A DNA stretch of 64,000 nucleotides, from contig JADJCV010000004.1 of NCBI GenBank assembly GCA_016703025.1, forward strand, positions 62,001-126,000, written 5' to 3'. Positions within the stretch are counted from its first letter, which is position 1. The number at the start of each line of letters is the position of its first letter. The notes under the pieces were generated by a model. That model was not told the DNA's origin, searched no databases, and worked only from the letters and a program-made list of their open reading frames with translations. Positions 62,038 to 64,000 of the stretch are shown here, piece after piece. Position numbers and translations under genes: made by a program. This DNA is from Candidatus Avedoeria danica. GTDB lineage: Bacteria; Chloroflexota; Anaerolineae; Epilineales; Epilineaceae.

Positions 62038-62130
62038 ATCAGCCGGAGGAACTCCGATTAGCGGCGAGGTGCGTCTTTCCGCGAGAACGGCGTGTTGTCC
62101 CGCCGTGGTCATGCCATAGTGTCCGTAGTG

Positions 62131-62139
62131 TGGTAAACT
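62131..62139 (+). promoter_or_regulatory. Extended -10 promoter of the toxin-antitoxin operon
   Basis: TGG-TAAACT lies 17 bases before the antitoxin ATG. No -35 is clear. The antitoxin probably binds around it to control itself (family knowledge). Confidence 0.45.
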
Positions 62140-62155
62140 CGGCATGAGGTGACAC

Positions 62156-62404
62156 ATGTCGGAATCTACGACAAGACTCGGCGCGAATGGCCGAATCGTC
62201 CTCCCTGCCGCCTACCGCAAGGCGCTAGGTTTGGCGCAGGGCGATGAGTTGGTTCTCACGCTCGAGGACGACGCGCTGCGCATCATGTCGCTGAACGCGG
62301 CCATCCGGCGTGCTCAGGCGATCGTCAGGCAATACATTCCCGAGGGAACGAGGCTATCGGACGAGCTGCTGGCGGATCGCCGTGTCGAGGCCGCGCATGA
62401 GTGA
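62156..62404 (+). CDS. AbrB/MazE-type antitoxin
   Basis: An 82-residue swapped-hairpin DNA-binding protein (SpoVT-AbrB domain): RLGANGRIVLPAAYRKALGL followed by DELVLTLEDDALRIMS. The helical C-terminus (AIRRAQAIVRQYIPEG) would wrap the toxin. It has GAGGTG before the ATG and overlaps the toxin gene by 8 bases. Paired with a PIN toxin it forms a VapBC-like module and should repress its own promoter. Confidence 0.9.
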   Translation: MSESTTRLGANGRIVLPAAYRKALGLAQGDELVLTLEDDALRIMSLNAAIRRAQAIVRQYIPEGTRLSDELLADRRVEAAHE

Positions 62405-62786
62405 TCGCCTTGTCGTATTGGATGCCTCGGCGCTGCTGGCGCTCCTGTTGGCGGAACCCGGCGCAGCGAGGGTGGCCGCACTGCTTCCGGATGCAACGGT
62501 AAGCGCCGTCAACCTATCGGAGGTCGTCGCGAAGCTCGCGGAGCACGGGATGCCGGCGGCCGCGATCCGGACGTCGATCGACAGTCTCAATCTGGACGTT
62601 CGTGACTTCGACGCACGGACCGCGTTTGAGGCGGGCTTGCTGCGGCCATCGACAAAGGCGCTCGGGCTATCCCTGGGCGATCGGGTATGCCTGGCGCTGG
62701 CTCGTGAGCTAGGGCTGCCGGCGATCACCACCGAGCGGGCGTGGGCGAGCGCGGACGTCGGCGTCGCCGTCGAGGTCATTCGGTAG
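62397..62786 (+). CDS. vapC: PIN-domain toxin (VapC family)
   Basis: A 129-residue PIN-fold ribonuclease. The metal-binding acidic residues are visible: Asp in VVLDASALLALLL, Glu in VNLSEVVAKLAEHG, Asp in LSLGDRVCLALARELG, and the ITTERAWA segment where relatives usually have TxDxxW (here Glu). VapC toxins cleave tRNA or rRNA when freed from antitoxin. The start ATG at 62397 lies within the antitoxin end. The pair lies between two copies of the M23 gene tail. Confidence 0.92.
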   Translation: MSDRLVVLDASALLALLLAEPGAARVAALLPDATVSAVNLSEVVAKLAEHGMPAAAIRTSIDSLNLDVRDFDARTAFEAGLLRPSTKALGLSLGDRVCLALARELGLPAITTERAWASADVGVAVEVIR

Positions 62787-62843
62787 CGACGACCTGCGTT
62801 CGCTAGCCCACCGGTTGACTATGTATTCGCCCGAGCCGCAACC

Positions 62844-64000
62844 CTACGGCACCGCTCCCACGTCCCTGAGCGTCCACCCCAACGGCGCCGTCGCCACCCC
62901 GTGCACCCGCACCTCCCAGTGCAGGTGCGGCCCGTCGCCGCCCCCCGTCCCCCCACCGCGCCGATCACGTCGCCCGCCTCGACCACCCGCCCGACGTCCA
63001 CCAGCCACCGCTCCAGGTGTGCGAACCCGGAGTACACACCCCAGCCGTGGTCGATCCAGACCGTGTTGCCGGTGACGCGCTGCGTTTCGGCGACGGCCAC
63101 CCGCCCGCGCGCCGGCGCGTACACCGGCGTGCCCGGGCGGGCGCGGAAGTCGACGCCGTTGTGGAAGCCGTTGTACACGCCGTCGTTGTAGTTGCGGCGC
63201 GTCCCGAACGGCGAGGAGAGCATCGTCGTCGTCATCGGCGTGCGCCACGCGCCCTGCCAGAGCCGCTCGGGCGACACGGTCTGCCAGATCGGCCGCATCC
63301 GCTCCAGCTCCTCCGCCCGCACCACCGGGTCGATCGTCACCGCCAGGTTCGGCTTGCCCGTCGTGTCGAGCGTGATCGTCTCGCTGGCGTAGTCGGCATT
63401 GCGGATCGGCAGGAGGACGCTCTGGGGCGATGATCCGCCCGCGCCGTCGATGATCGTGAGGAAGACGGACTGTTGTCCGGGCGACAGGTCCGGCGGCGCC
63501 GCCAGGAGCCCGGCGAACGTCGCGCCGTCGATGCGGATCAGCTCGGTCTCGACGTCCGCCAGCACGGCCAGCACCTTGCCGGCGCCCTCCGCCCGCACGC
63601 GCACGAGCACCGGGTCGCCCTGGGCGATGGCCGCGGGCGACACGACGAACGGCTGCGTCGGGTCCATCGGTTCGGGCGTCGGTGTGAGCGTCGGCGGCGA
63701 CGTTGGGGTCGGCTGCGTCGGGACGGCATCCAGCGGCTTCACGAGCCGGACGAAGTCGGCGTTGATCCACCCACGCGTCTCGGCCGGCGAGCGCACCGCC
63801 AGCCATCCGCCGTCGTCGTTCTTCCCTTCGACGGCCACCGCCGTTCCCTGCCCGACGGCGCCGACGACCGGGTGCAGCGTGTTCGGCCCGCCGCGGATGT
63901 TCAGCGACGGCGGCTCGACGAAGGCGTCGGCCGGGAACGTCGGCGTCGGGGTCGCGGTGGGGGTCGAGGTTGCGGTCGACGTCGCGGACGCGGTGGGCGT
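62844..64000 (-). CDS. Secreted SH3b-M23 endopeptidase (5' end beyond window, frameshifted)
   Basis: A cell-wall peptidase reaching the right edge without a start. From the edge: a Thr/Pro/Ser spacer, an SH3b domain (SLNIRGGPNTLHPVVGAVG, RGWINADFV), a second Thr/Pro spacer, a middle beta domain, then a LytM/M23 domain: HNGVDFRARPGTPVYAPARG (zinc ligands), GNTVWIDHGWGVYSGFAHLE and, after a frame break in G-runs near 62945, GPHLHWEVRVHGVATAPLGW to the TAG at 62844. M23 enzymes cut peptide cross-links in peptidoglycan. All zinc ligands are present if the break is repaired. Confidence 0.85.
   Translation of the reverse strand, partial: AHRVRDVDRNLDPHRDPDADVPGRRLRRAAVAEHPRRAEHAAPGRRRRRAGNGGGRRREERRRRMAGGALAGRDAWVDQRRLRPAREAAGCRPDAADPNVAADAHTDARTDGPDAAVRRVARGHRPGRPGARARAGGGRRQGAGRAGGRRDRADPHRRRDVRRAPGGAAGPVARTTVRLPHDHRRRGRIIAPERPPADPQCRLRQRDDHARHDGQAEPGGDDRPGGAGGGAGADAADLADRVARAALAGRVAHADDDDDALLAVRDAPQLQRRRVQRLPQRRRLPRPPGHAGVRAGARAGGRRRNAARHRQHGLDRPRLGCVLRVRTPGAVAGGRRAGGRGGRRDRRGGGTGGGDGPHLHWEVRVHGVATAPLGWTLRDVGAVP
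62871..62957. repeat. Copy of the M23 peptidase gene tail, copy 2 (parent)
   Basis: The in-gene version of the segment repeated at 61934-62020. The two direct copies bracket the toxin-antitoxin pair, about 0.94 kb apart. Confidence 0.7.

Noticed and set aside
1..64000. tRNA, rRNA or CRISPR arrays
   Set aside because: I found no cloverleaf with conserved tRNA arms, no rRNA signatures and no regularly spaced identical repeats by reading; a dedicated tRNA search could still find a cryptic one.

Overview
The window is very GC-rich, densely coded bacterial DNA with no rRNA, recognisable tRNA, transposase or phage genes. The exported proteins point to Chloroflexota (Anaerolineae/Ardenticatenia-like). 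They carry Pro/Thr-rich spacers and a recurring [YFH]LP[WLFIV] segment, and the window also holds a RarA-methyltransferase fusion. This assignment rests on style and is not proven. Promoters where visible are mostly extended -10 boxes (TGN-TANNNT), and some sit only 6-8 bases before the start codon, suggesting leaderless mRNAs.

1-5.5 kb: a Tat-exported molybdenum hydroxylase (small [2Fe-2S] and large subunits) runs divergently from its maturation genes xdhC and mocA; mocA is frameshifted and cut by the window edge. An SMP-30-type lactonase follows. 5.5-11.1 kb: two large secreted proteins, one of Ig-like repeats and one beta-helix. 11.1-31.8 kb: housekeeping genes (upp, ruvB, CPBP protease, M24 peptidase, Xer recombinase, manC, dprA, rarA) mixed with lipoproteins, a vWA surface protein, and a two-gene membrane-haem / propeller-rhodanese unit. 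31.9-48.4 kb: more secreted proteins (M14 carboxypeptidase, propeller-like), guaA, a tandem Usp protein, an NDP-forming acyl-CoA synthetase, a ferritin-VIT1 fusion and a c-type cytochrome lipoprotein.

48.6-58.3 kb is the most unusual part. A PAS histidine kinase, a NarL-type regulator and an orphan receiver on the plus strand converge on a minus-strand acyl-metabolism cluster: methyltransferase, FeeM-like acyltransferase, methyltransferase, FeeM-like, SDR reductase, FeeM-like, FabH, FabV. Each methyltransferase + FeeM pair is preceded by an almost identical 87-bp promoter/operator block. Right of one copy lies an intact-length NACHT NTPase-FGE/sulfatase fusion (58.6-62.0 kb); right of the other is only a relic of such a gene. 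A whole module (FeeM <- methyltransferase <- shared promoter -> NACHT-FGE) therefore appears to have been duplicated. A VapBC-like toxin-antitoxin pair and an SH3b-M23 peptidase (partial) close the window.

Reading frames break often between 50.2 and 63.0 kb (15 inferred frameshifts) and rarely before it (2). Either base quality falls there or that block is decaying, so protein calls in it are reconstructions across frames.
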